Origin: Acidobacteriota bacterium
GTDB taxonomy: Bacteria; Acidobacteriota; Blastocatellia; Pyrinomonadales; Pyrinomonadaceae
Direction: 5' to 3'
DNA: 6,809 bases
NCBI GenBank assembly: GCA_020201365.1
Contig: JAIVGV010000376.1
Location: 1-6,809 of the forward strand
Positions 1 to 6,341 of this stretch are shown here, piece by piece; position 1 is the stretch's first letter, and each line of letters opens with the position of its first letter. The notes beneath the pieces were generated by a model. That model was not told the origin of the DNA. It made no database searches and was given only the letters and a program-made list of their open reading frames with translations. The position numbers and the translations under genes were made by a program.

Positions 1-123
1 GCGTTCAACCCCTTGACCGGCACCGGCACGCGCGGCTTCTACTCGAACGAGACGGCGGTCATCTACGGCACGCCGGGCGCAGCCGCCGGCACGCGCGGCG
101 CTCCGGGCACGCCCATCCAGTAA
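1..123 (+). CDS. C-terminal end of a probable type IV pilin-like protein (partial)
   Basis: The reading frame is open from the first base and stops at TAA 121-123, leaving 40 residues of a protein that begins before the window. The tail is rich in Gly, Thr, Ala and Pro and contains GTRGFYSNETAVIYG, then an alanine/glycine stretch ending in TPIQ. Pilin-like proteins with a prepilin N-terminal helix, notably from Acidobacteriota, often end in this style: a 'GTR-aromatic-x-s/t-(D/N)-x-(S/T)-x-V-I' strand followed by a short Ala/Thr/Pro tail. The diagnostic N-terminal prepilin peptidase site and hydrophobic helix lie outside the window, so the call rests on tail resemblance only. If correct, the protein would be a subunit of a type IV pilus or type II secretion pseudopilus. 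A strong terminator 40 bp downstream separates it from the next gene. It could instead be another Gly/Thr-rich surface protein. Confidence 0.5.
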   Translation, partial: AFNPLTGTGTRGFYSNETAVIYGTPGAAAGTRGAPGTPIQ

Positions 124-162
124 GCCTGACAACCACTCCCGTCCACGAACGGGACTCTCTTC

Positions 163-207
163 GGCGGAGGCGGGGACTTCAACTTCCCTGCCTCCGCCCT
201 TTCTTTT
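163..207 (+). terminator. Rho-independent terminator after the pilin-like gene
   Basis: A 13-bp stem pairs GGCGGAGGCGGGG (163-175) with CCCTGCCTCCGCC (186-198), with a single G-T wobble, around the 10-nt loop ACTTCAACTT. The T-rich run CTTTCTTTT (199-207) follows directly. Stem strength and U-tract are those of a classic intrinsic terminator for plus-strand transcription. A smaller 6-bp hairpin, TCCCGT / ACGGGA (137-142 with 149-154), lies just upstream in the same 3' region. The terminator indicates that the permease gene at 322 starts a new transcription unit. Confidence 0.85.
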
Positions 208-237
208 CCCCGCGCGCGCCGCAACCCGTCGCCGACG

Positions 238-246
238 TGTTATCCT
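238..246 (+). promoter_or_regulatory. Possible extended -10 promoter element before the ABC operon
   Basis: The gap between the terminator and the permease start holds TGTTATCCT, which fits an extended -10 pattern (TG-N-TATNNT) and sits about 75 bp before the GTG start. At 17-bp spacing the -35 position reads GCCGCA, which is not a consensus hexamer. A promoter is expected here because the preceding gene is terminated, but this exact site is only a weak candidate. Confidence 0.2.
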
Positions 247-295
247 CCGGCTCGGTCGGCTCGGGCGGACGGGCGCGACCGTGTTTTACAAGATC

Positions 296-325
296 ATGTC
301 CCAAGCAGCCGAAGCCCGCGAGTGA
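296..325 (+). other. Possible 9-codon upstream ORF overlapping the permease start
   Basis: ATG at 296 opens a short frame encoding MSQAAEARE. Its TGA (323-325) overlaps the permease GTG start as GTGA. No convincing Shine-Dalgarno sequence precedes it, and such a short ORF can arise by chance. If translated, it could deliver ribosomes to the permease start, which also has only a poor ribosome binding site (GAAG at 311-314). Confidence 0.15.
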
Positions 326-1212
326 CCACTAACCGCACGACGACCACGAACGAACCGACCGCCGCGCGCCGCGACGCTGAGGCCGCCGCGCAGACGCGCG
401 ACGCGGAAGTTGCGGCGGCGCGGCGCGGCACGCCCGCGCGCCGCGTCGCGACCATCGCGCGCAACGCCTTCCGCGAAGCCGTGCGCGACCGCGTGCTCTA
501 CAACCTCGTCGTCTTCGTGCTCCTCTTGACGGCGGGCGCGATCTTCCTCGGCGAGTTGTCCGCCGCGCAGGAGGCGAAGATCATCGTTGACATGGGGCTC
601 TCGGCGATGCTCGTCTTCGGCGTCCTTATAGCCATCTTCGTCGGCGTCGGTCTCGTCTATAAAGAGATCGAGCGGCGCACCGTCTATGCCATCTTCGCCA
701 AGCCCGTCGCGCGCGGCGAGTTTCTTCTGGGGAAGTACCTCGGCTTGTGCGCCACGCTCGCCGTCAACGTCTCGGTGATGGCGGCGGGCGTCGCGCTCGC
801 GCTCATCTACGTCAAGCGCGGCTACGATCCGCTCGTCGCGCACATCTTCCCGGCGGTCGCGCTCGTCTTCTGCGAGCTGACGATCGTCGTCGCCGTCGCG
901 CTCCTCTTCTCCTCGTTCTCTAGTCCGGCGCTCTCGGCGCTCCTGACCTTCGCCGTCTTCGTCATCGGTCACTTCAGCGCAGACCTGCGCCTGCTCGCCG
1001 CCGCCAACGGCACCGCCGCGGCGCGCGCCCTCTTCGGCGCGCTCTACTACCTGCTCCCCAACCTCTCCCACTACGCCTACATCACCGACGCGAGCCACGG
1101 CGCGACACCCGCCGCGTCAGCCTTCCTCGCGGCGGTCGCCTACGCCTTCATCTACGACGCCGCGCTCCTCGCCGCCGCCACGCTCATCTTCAACCGCCGC
1201 AACTTCAAATGA
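322..1212 (+). CDS. ABC-2 type transporter permease
   Basis: This 296-residue integral membrane protein is the likely channel-forming subunit of an ABC-2 type transporter, paired with the ATPase at 2249-3205. Six hydrophobic segments are visible, at about residues 58-78, 93-113, 138-163, 175-197, 203-221 and 264-290. After the second comes the block EIERRTVYAIFAKPVARGEF, then LLGKYLG, characteristic of NosY-like/ABC2_membrane_2 permeases (E-I-x-x-R-T ... K-P-v-x-R-x-e-f-l-l-G-K). Homologous permeases usually begin close to the RVATIARNAFREAVRDRVL segment (41-59). Here about 40 polar residues rich in Thr, Ala and Arg precede it. GTG 322 is nevertheless the only usable in-frame start seen before the first membrane helix. 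The stop overlaps the next gene's ATG as ATGA, so translational coupling is likely. The substrate cannot be deduced. Confidence 0.88.
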   Translation: MTTNRTTTTNEPTAARRDAEAAAQTRDAEVAAARRGTPARRVATIARNAFREAVRDRVLYNLVVFVLLLTAGAIFLGELSAAQEAKIIVDMGLSAMLVFGVLIAIFVGVGLVYKEIERRTVYAIFAKPVARGEFLLGKYLGLCATLAVNVSVMAAGVALALIYVKRGYDPLVAHIFPAVALVFCELTIVVAVALLFSSFSSPALSALLTFAVFVIGHFSADLRLLAAANGTAAARALFGALYYLLPNLSHYAYITDASHGATPAASAFLAAVAYAFIYDAALLAAATLIFNRRNFK

Positions 1213-2207
1213 ACTCGCCGACGGACAAAGAGACGACGCGCGACGCACGACACGACGGCGCGATGAATCATCACGCCACGGCGAGGCAGCGGCGCGGCTT
1301 CACAGCGCGCGAGTGGCGGTTGCTCGCGCTGCTCTGCGCCTGCCTGATCTCCGCGGCTGGCGTCACGCGCTTCATCGAGTCGCGGCGTCCGCCGCAAGAC
1401 CCGGCGGCGCAGGTCTCCGAAGAGCTGTACGTCTCGCCGCGGGTCGCGCGCCGCATGAGTCTGTCGTTCAACGGTCTCGTCGCCGACTGGTACTGGCTGC
1501 GAACGCTTCAGTACGTCGGGCGCAAAGCCGCCGCGCACGAGGGCGCGATCCCGATTGACGATCTCAGCTCGCTGAATCTGAAAACCCTCGCGCCGCTCTT
1601 GGACGAGGCGACGACGCTCGACCCGCAGTTCATGGCGGCATACGAGTACGGCGCGGTCGTCCTGCCCGCCGTTGACAAAGACGCGGCGATCAAACTCGTC
1701 GACAAGGGCATCGAGGCAAACCCGCGCGCGTGGCGGCTCCGCTCCTACCTCGGCTACATCTACTGGCAGCAGGGTCGCTACCAGGAGGCGAGCGAGGCTT
1801 ACGCGGCTGGCTCGAAGGTTGAGGGCGCGCCCCGCTGGCTCGCCGTCCTCGCCGCGCAGATGTCCGCCAAGGGCGGGAGCCGCGACACCGCGCGCGCCAT
1901 CTACGAGGCGATGCTGCGCTCAAGCGACGACGAGCACACGCGCCAGCTCGCCGCGAGCCGCCTCGCGCAGCTCCAATCGCTCGACGAGACGGACGCGCTG
2001 CGCCGCCTGCTCGCCGCCTTCCGCGAGCGCGCGGGCGGTCGCTGCCCCGCGAGCTGGCGCGAACTCGCGCCAGTCTTGCGCGCCGCGCGCTTCCGCCAAG
2101 ACTCCACGGGCGCGCCGCTCGATCCGTCCGACGCGCCTTACCAACTACTCGCCGACGAGTGCGACGTACAGCTCGGCGAGAAGTCGCAGGTCTTACGCAA
2201 CTACTGA
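1209..2207 (+). CDS. Membrane-anchored TPR protein of an ABC transporter operon
   Basis: This 332-residue protein has a charged N-terminus, one membrane anchor (about 38-57) and a helical remainder, which would face outside the cytoplasm or lie at the membrane. The block SLSFNGLVADWYWLRTLQYVG (84-104) and the segment LAPLLDEATTLDPQFMAAYEYG (127-148) match, from memory, a family of TPR proteins encoded beside ABC-2 permeases in Acidobacteriota and some Deltaproteobacteria-like groups; its function is unknown to me. TPR-like helix pairs run from about 142 to 205 (LGYIYWQQGRYQEASEAY is the clearest), with weaker helices to about 275. A C-terminal TGAPLDPSDAPYQL segment follows. The start is uncertain: ATG 1209 overlaps the permease stop (ATGA), while ATG 1263 would shorten the protein by 18 residues; neither has a clear ribosome binding site. 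The probable role is an assembly or scaffold partner of the flanking transporter, inferred from position only. Confidence 0.8.
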   Translation: MNSPTDKETTRDARHDGAMNHHATARQRRGFTAREWRLLALLCACLISAAGVTRFIESRRPPQDPAAQVSEELYVSPRVARRMSLSFNGLVADWYWLRTLQYVGRKAAAHEGAIPIDDLSSLNLKTLAPLLDEATTLDPQFMAAYEYGAVVLPAVDKDAAIKLVDKGIEANPRAWRLRSYLGYIYWQQGRYQEASEAYAAGSKVEGAPRWLAVLAAQMSAKGGSRDTARAIYEAMLRSSDDEHTRQLAASRLAQLQSLDETDALRRLLAAFRERAGGRCPASWRELAPVLRAARFRQDSTGAPLDPSDAPYQLLADECDVQLGEKSQVLRNY

Positions 2208-2235
2208 CGCTTGTCTTGCTCGATAATAATTTTCC

Positions 2236-2240
2236 GGAGA
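2236..2240 (+). promoter_or_regulatory. Shine-Dalgarno site fixing the ATPase start
   Basis: GGAGA lies 8 nt before ATG 2249, making this the clearest ribosome binding site in the plus-strand operon. It supports ATG 2249 over an upstream in-frame ATG at 2159 that would overlap the TPR gene by about 50 bp and add 30 non-conserved residues. Just upstream, GATAATAATTTT (2222-2233) is a rare AT-rich patch that might serve as a -10 element for separate ATPase expression, but no good -35 partner is visible. Confidence 0.7.
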
Positions 2241-2248
2241 GTCGAACG

Positions 2249-3205
2249 ATGTCAGCCGTAATCGAGATCGAAAACCTGTCGAAGGACTACGAGGTCGGCT
2301 TCCTCCGCAAGAAGCGCGTGCGCGCGCTCGACAGCCTCAGCCTGCGCGTCGAGCGCGGCGAAATCTTCGGCTTCCTCGGCGCGAACGGCGCGGGCAAGTC
2401 CACGACGATGAAGCTGCTCATGCGCCTCATCTACCCGACCGGAGGGCGCGCCCGCGTCCTCGGTCGCGACATCTCGGACGTCTCCGTCCACGCGCGCATC
2501 GGCTACCTGCCCGAACACCCCTACTTCTACGACTACCTCACCGCGCGCGAGTTCCTCGTCTATTGCGCCGAGCTGTTCGGCTACGCGAACGACGACTGCC
2601 GCGCGCGCGCCGCCGAACTGCTCGCAGCCGTCCGCCTCGACGCGAAGAGCTGGGACAAGCAGCTGCGCAAGTTCTCGAAGGGGATGCTCCAGCGCGTCGG
2701 TCTCGCGCAGGCGCTCGTCAACGACCCGGAAGTCGTCTTCCTCGACGAGCCGATGTCCGGTCTCGACCCCGTCGGTCGCCGCGAGGTGCGCGACCTCATC
2801 GCGTCTCTGCGCACGAGGGGCACGACCGTCTTCTTCTGCTCCCACATCCTCTCCGACATCGAAGTGCTCTGCGACCGCGCCGCCATCCTGCAACGCGGTC
2901 GGCTCGCGCACGTCGGGCGACTCGAAGAGCTGCGCCGCGCCGCGGGCGAACAGCGCGCCATGGAGATCACGGTCGCGGGGGCTGACGCCACACAACTCGG
3001 AGCCGCACTCTCACAACTCGGCGGCGCGCGCGTCGTCGCCACTCCGGGCGGCGCGCGCATAGAGGTCGCCAAAGAGCACGACGTTGACGCGGCGCTCGCC
3101 GCCGTCCGCACCGTCGCCGGCGCGCGCCTCGTCTCCGTCCAGCCCGTCGGAGGCGCGCTCGAAGAACTGTTCGTCGGCGACGACGACTCAGCAGCGAAAC
3201 CTTAA
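2249..3205 (+). CDS. ABC transporter ATP-binding protein (ABC-2/CcmA type)
   Basis: This 318-residue cytoplasmic ATPase would power the ABC-2 permease encoded at 322-1212. All core motifs are present in order: Walker A GANGAGKS (44-51), a Q-loop region IGYLPEH (84-90) in which Glu replaces the classical Gln as is common in this subfamily, the signature FSKGMLQRV (142-150), Walker B VVFLDEP (162-168) with catalytic Glu167, the D-loop SGLDP (170-174) and the switch His199 in FFCSHIL. Residues from about 235 onward form a C-terminal extension typical of CcmA/NatA-like subunits (small alpha/beta region ending in GGALEELFV). The gene starts 41 bp after the TPR stop with a good ribosome binding site and is probably co-transcribed. 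The intact motifs suggest a functional protein. The transported substrate is unknown. Confidence 0.93.
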   Translation: MSAVIEIENLSKDYEVGFLRKKRVRALDSLSLRVERGEIFGFLGANGAGKSTTMKLLMRLIYPTGGRARVLGRDISDVSVHARIGYLPEHPYFYDYLTAREFLVYCAELFGYANDDCRARAAELLAAVRLDAKSWDKQLRKFSKGMLQRVGLAQALVNDPEVVFLDEPMSGLDPVGRREVRDLIASLRTRGTTVFFCSHILSDIEVLCDRAAILQRGRLAHVGRLEELRRAAGEQRAMEITVAGADATQLGAALSQLGGARVVATPGGARIEVAKEHDVDAALAAVRTVAGARLVSVQPVGGALEELFVGDDDSAAKP

Positions 3206-3227
3206 TCAACGGCGACAACTAGACGCG

Positions 3228-3257
3228 GGGGTCGCGGGCGTCCCTGCCCGCGACCCC
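3228..3257. terminator. GC-rich hairpin between convergent genes, possible bidirectional terminator
   Basis: A perfect 12-bp inverted repeat pairs GGGGTCGCGGGC (3228-3239) with GCCCGCGACCCC (3246-3257) around the 6-nt loop GTCCCT. It occupies most of the 57-bp gap between the ATPase stop (3205) and the stop of the minus-strand gene (3263), where a shared terminator is expected. Neither strand has a T-tract after the stem, so it is not a textbook intrinsic terminator. It may act by pausing with Rho, protect 3' ends, or be a dispersed REP-like palindrome. Confidence 0.5.
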
Positions 3258-3262
3258 GGCGG

Positions 3263-3781
3263 TTACTTGAAGCGCACGGCGGTCATCTCGATCTTAACGT
3301 TCGCTGCTACGTCCTCTTTCTTAAAACCTTCGATGGGAATCGTCACCTTCGTGAACTTGTTGGGCGCGAGTTCGGTCAGCCCGTTGAAGCTGTTCGGGAT
3401 GACGATCATAGTCCGCTCGCGAGCGGGCTTGCCGTCGAGATCGACGACGGTGGCTTTCAACTCCAACCCGCTGATCGTGCGCCCGGTGAAATTGCGGATC
3501 GTCGGCTGCGGCGTGATCGTGCGACCGCCGAGCGCGCTGACGGAATCAAGAGTGTCATTGTCAACGATGTAGTCAATCGCGACGCGGTCGCGCCAGTTGG
3601 CGAACTCGGGCGAGTCGGCGCGGATGGCGTTCTCCAGGCGCGGCGCGACAGCGGGCGGCGCGGGGCGCGTCGCCCAATAGACGAGCAGCGCGACGACGAG
3701 CGCGCCGAGCAGCCCGACGACGATGAAGATTTTTTTCCGCGAGGCGTCGGCTTCTTCCGTGTTGGCTCTGGGCGTTGACAT
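3263..3781 (-). CDS. Single-pass membrane protein with FxLyD-like extracytoplasmic domain
   Basis: This 172-residue protein has a short polar N-terminus, a basic patch (RKK, 15-17), one membrane helix (about 18-37, IFIVVGLLGALVVALLVYWA) and a Pro/Ala linker. About 120 residues follow and would lie outside the cytoplasm. The segment PTIRNFTGRTISGLELKATV (93-112), followed by VDLDGKPARERTMIVIPN (113-130), alternates like beta strands and recalls FxLyD-type domains ('x-N-x-T-G-x-x-I-x-x-v-x-l-x-a-x-v-x-D-x-x-G-K'). This is a fold-level guess, and I recognise no named gene. ATG 3781 is preferred; an in-frame TTG at 3790 would add three residues. GAAGG lies only 2 nt before the ATG, so neither start has an ideal binding site. 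It follows the histidine kinase on the same strand across a 124-bp gap holding an inverted heptamer repeat, so co-transcription is uncertain. No catalytic residues are evident; a structural or binding role seems more likely than an enzyme. Confidence 0.75.
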   Translation of the reverse strand: MSTPRANTEEADASRKKIFIVVGLLGALVVALLVYWATRPAPPAVAPRLENAIRADSPEFANWRDRVAIDYIVDNDTLDSVSALGGRTITPQPTIRNFTGRTISGLELKATVVDLDGKPARERTMIVIPNSFNGLTELAPNKFTKVTIPIEGFKKEDVAANVKIEMTAVRFK

Positions 3782-3792
3782 GGCCTTCAAGC

Positions 3793-3887
3793 GTGACAGA
3801 TAAACGGTGACAGGTGACAGGCGAAACCGAAAGCCGAGACCTCACAGCTAACATCCTTCTTCTTACCTGTCACCTGTCACTCGTCAC
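3793..3887. repeat. Inverted tandem heptamer repeat (GTGACAG / CTGTCAC)
   Basis: The left side carries GTGACAG at 3793-3799, 3807-3813 and 3814-3820, all in 7-bp register with one degenerate unit between the first two. The right side carries the reverse complement CTGTCAC at 3867-3873 and 3874-3880, then the degenerate unit TCGTCAC at 3881-3887. GTGACAGGTGACAGG (3807-3821) and CCTGTCACCTGTCAC (3866-3880) form a perfect 15-bp inverted repeat around a 44-nt spacer. The element fills most of the gap between the histidine kinase stop and the downstream gene. In RNA from the minus strand it would fold as a long hairpin in the 3' region of the kinase and 5' leader of the next gene. No T-tract follows, so a plain intrinsic terminator is unlikely. 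Confidence 0.85.
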
Positions 3888-3905
3888 CGGACACCGCTTT
3901 TATCA

Positions 3906-6341
3906 TCAGCGCGCGACGGCGCGCAAGTTCGGCGCGCCGCGCGCGGCTTCCCGTTCCTGCGCCGCCGCGTCTTCGCCCTCGCGCACGAGCGAGCCCGTGC
4001 CGGTGCGCTGGCGGGCGGCGCGCGGCATCGTGACGAGGAAGCGGCTGCCCGCGCCGGGTCGGCTCTCGACCTCGATCGTGCCTTCGAGCAGCTCGACGAG
4101 CTTGCGCGTGATCGCTAAGCCCAGTCCGACGCCGCTGTACGAGCGCGCGAGCCGGTCGTCCACCTGCCGGAACTCGTCGAAGATGAACTCGACCGCCTCG
4201 CGCGAGATGCCGATGCCCGTGTCCCGCACTTCGAGCGTCCAGCGCGATTCGTCCAGCGGCGCGGCGGTGACCGTCACCTCGCCGGAGGTGGTGAACTTCA
4301 CGGCGTTCGAGATCAGGTTAGACAACGCCTGCGCGAGTTTGTTCCGGTCGGTGCGCACGAGCCCCAACTCCGGCGCGATCTCGGCGCGCAGGCTGATGCG
4401 CTTGGCTCGCGCCTCGGCGGCGAAGTCCGCGACCGTCTCGGAGACGAGTTCCGCCGCGTCAACCTTTTCGAGCAGCAGCGCGGCGCGCCCGGCTTCGAGG
4501 CGCGAGTATTCGAGCAGGTGGTTGACGAGCTCTAACTGCGCGCGCGCGTTGCGCTCCATGCGCGCGACCGCCTCCGCCTGCAGCCCCGCGAGCGGCGCGG
4601 CGCGGTCGCGTTGAAGCAACTGACACAGACCGATGATGACGTTCAAAGGCGTCCTCAATTCGTGAGAGACGTTGGCGACGAAGGCCGACTTCAGCCGGTC
4701 GTGCTCGCGCAGCCGCCCGTAGGCGCCCATCAGCTCGCGGTACTGCCGCACGTTCTCGGTGATGTCGCGGAAGACCGCGACGACGCCCGCGCGCTCGCCC
4801 GCCTCGTCCGTGAGCGGCGTCGCGCTCACTTCGAGTATCCCGGAGTCGTCGCCGCGCGCGATCTGCACGTGCTCGCCGGAGACGCGCTCGCCGCGCGCAA
4901 ACGCCCGACCGAGCGGCGTCTCTTCCGTCGCGAGCGGCTCGCCCTGCGCGCCGCGCAGGTTCATGTCACTGATGAGCGCGTCTATCCCGTCGCGGAACTC
5001 GCCGGGCTGTCGCGCGAGGATGCGCGCCGCCGCCGGGTTGACGCGGTAGCGACCGCGCGCGTCCACGATCACCACGCCCTCGTCCATCTGGTTGATGACG
5101 GATTCGAGTTCCGCCGCGCGCGACTTCTCGGCGGCGAAGGCGTCGGTCGCGAGCCGCTCGGCGCGCACGCGCTTGGAGACTTCCGAGATGATGAGGATGA
5201 GATCGCCGCGCGCGTCCGCCGACTCGTCCGCCGCGTTGTTCGTCGGGTGGAGCGTCACGTCCCAGAACTTCTGCGGCTCGTCGCGCGCCTCTTCCGGCGG
5301 CGCGACGAGCGCGAGCGGCAGACCGTAGCTGACGAAGGCGCGGCGCGTGCGCCGCACGTCCTCGATCAGCTCGTTGAGCGTGGCGAGACCGGCGCTCGCT
5401 TCGTACAAGCCCCGGCCTTCGAGCGAGGCGGCGTCGCGCCCGATGAATCCCGCGAAGGCGGCGTTGGCGCGGCGCACGACGAGGTTCGAGTCGAGCACGA
5501 CGACGCCGAGCGGCAGGCTGTCGAGCACCTCGGCGATGAAGACGCTCTGCGCGCGCAGCTCGCCGAACTTCGCTTCGAGGCGCGACGTCATCGCGTTGAA
5601 ACCCAGGGCGAGCGTGCCCACCTCGTCGTCCGTCTCGACGGCGACGCGCTCGTGAAGTCGCCCTTCGCCGAGCGTCGAGGCGGACGCGGCGAGGTGGCGC
5701 AGCGGCTTCGTGAACCTGCCGACCGCCCACACCGACAGGAAGATCGAAGAGAGCAGCGCGACCGCCCACGTCGCGGCGACGGCGAGGACGGAGCGCCCGG
5801 CTTGCGTCTTCTCGGGCAGCGGCACGCCGACGGCGACGCCCCACCCGGTCTGCGCGTCGCGGCGCACGCTCGTCAGGCGTCGCGTGCCGTCGCGCCAGGT
5901 CTGTTCGGCGACGCTCGCGCCCGCGTCTGCGAGCCGAGGCGGCTGCGCGTCGGGCGACGACGGATCGCCAACGGCGCGACCGCGCGCGTCGAAGACGACG
6001 AACGCCGAGTCCTCGTCTTCGGGCGAGGCTTGCTGGCGGATGCGCGCGTAGAGTTCCGTTGCGCGCGCCGCGTCGAGGGTTGAAGGTTCGTGCGCCGCGC
6101 CGGTCGGCTGAGTCGCGCGCGCCGCGTCGGCGTGAGTTTCGAGCCAGGACGAGAGCGCGCCTTCGGCGGCGACGGACTTGAGGCGCGCGATTGTCGCGGC
6201 TTGCTCGTAGGTGTTGCGGCGGTAGCGGTGGAGTTGTAGGAGGCTGACGATGAGCAGGGGCAGAGAGAGGACGGCGAGCATCACCAGAAGTTTGGCTCGC
6301 ACGTCGAGTGAGAATCTCTTCCCATGGCGCTCGCTTACCAC
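3906..6341 (-). CDS. Membrane sensor histidine kinase (Cache-like, HAMP, two PAS, HisKA, HATPase_c)
   Basis: This 811-residue two-component sensor should autophosphorylate on His and pass phosphate to a response regulator not seen in this window. Domains in order: TM1 (about 17-37); an extracytoplasmic Cache-like sensor (38-185, with FVVFDARGRAVGDPS and TGWGVAVGVPLP); TM2 (186-208); HAMP (209-262, TKPLRHLAASASTLGEGRL ... DEVGTLALGFNAM); PAS1 (about 265-390); PAS2 (about 405-530, INQMDEGVVIVDARGRYRVNP to VFRDITE); HisKA with phosphoacceptor His560 in SHELRTP; and HATPase_c with N-box N675/N679, G1 DTGIGI (707-712), F-box FDEFRQVD (721-728) and G2 GVGLGLAI (737-744). All catalytic motifs are intact. 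About 37 disordered residues follow, with no receiver domain. GTG 6341 is chosen because it precedes TM1 properly and overlaps the upstream gene's TAA by 7 nt, implying translational coupling. Stops are stacked in frame (TGA TGA TAA). Confidence 0.93.
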   Translation of the reverse strand: MVSERHGKRFSLDVRAKLLVMLAVLSLPLLIVSLLQLHRYRRNTYEQAATIARLKSVAAEGALSSWLETHADAARATQPTGAAHEPSTLDAARATELYARIRQQASPEDEDSAFVVFDARGRAVGDPSSPDAQPPRLADAGASVAEQTWRDGTRRLTSVRRDAQTGWGVAVGVPLPEKTQAGRSVLAVAATWAVALLSSIFLSVWAVGRFTKPLRHLAASASTLGEGRLHERVAVETDDEVGTLALGFNAMTSRLEAKFGELRAQSVFIAEVLDSLPLGVVVLDSNLVVRRANAAFAGFIGRDAASLEGRGLYEASAGLATLNELIEDVRRTRRAFVSYGLPLALVAPPEEARDEPQKFWDVTLHPTNNAADESADARGDLILIISEVSKRVRAERLATDAFAAEKSRAAELESVINQMDEGVVIVDARGRYRVNPAAARILARQPGEFRDGIDALISDMNLRGAQGEPLATEETPLGRAFARGERVSGEHVQIARGDDSGILEVSATPLTDEAGERAGVVAVFRDITENVRQYRELMGAYGRLREHDRLKSAFVANVSHELRTPLNVIIGLCQLLQRDRAAPLAGLQAEAVARMERNARAQLELVNHLLEYSRLEAGRAALLLEKVDAAELVSETVADFAAEARAKRISLRAEIAPELGLVRTDRNKLAQALSNLISNAVKFTTSGEVTVTAAPLDESRWTLEVRDTGIGISREAVEFIFDEFRQVDDRLARSYSGVGLGLAITRKLVELLEGTIEVESRPGAGSRFLVTMPRAARQRTGTGSLVREGEDAAAQEREAARGAPNLRAVAR

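Noticed and set aside
286..1098. Minus-strand 270-codon frame opposite the permease
   Set aside because: The composition is dominated by Arg, Glu, Asp and Ala, with no hydrophobic core or motif. The plus strand encodes a clear ABC-2 permease.
2159..2248. Upstream start for the ATPase adding 30 residues
   Set aside because: ATG 2249 has GGAGA at 8-nt spacing and begins at the usual position before the first ABC strand. The extension overlaps the TPR gene and has no family resemblance.
2252..2995. Minus-strand 247-codon frame opposite the ATPase
   Set aside because: It mirrors the conserved ATPase gene, has no domain of its own, and shows the composition of antisense high-GC frames.
3573..3854. 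Minus-strand 93-codon frame starting in the heptamer repeat, preceded by AAGAAGG
   Set aside because: The purine run abuts the ATG with no spacing. Most of the frame is an out-of-register reading of the FxLyD-like gene and the repeat, giving Arg-rich nonsense.
3793..3887. CRISPR-like array
   Set aside because: Units are 7 bp with no spacers of regular length, they invert around a centre, and no cas gene is present.
4611..6083. Plus-strand open frame of 490 codons antisense to the histidine kinase
   Set aside because: Its translation is Arg/Glu/Asp/Val-rich low-complexity sequence with no domain, while the opposite strand encodes an unmistakable kinase. Long antisense frames are expected in high-GC DNA.
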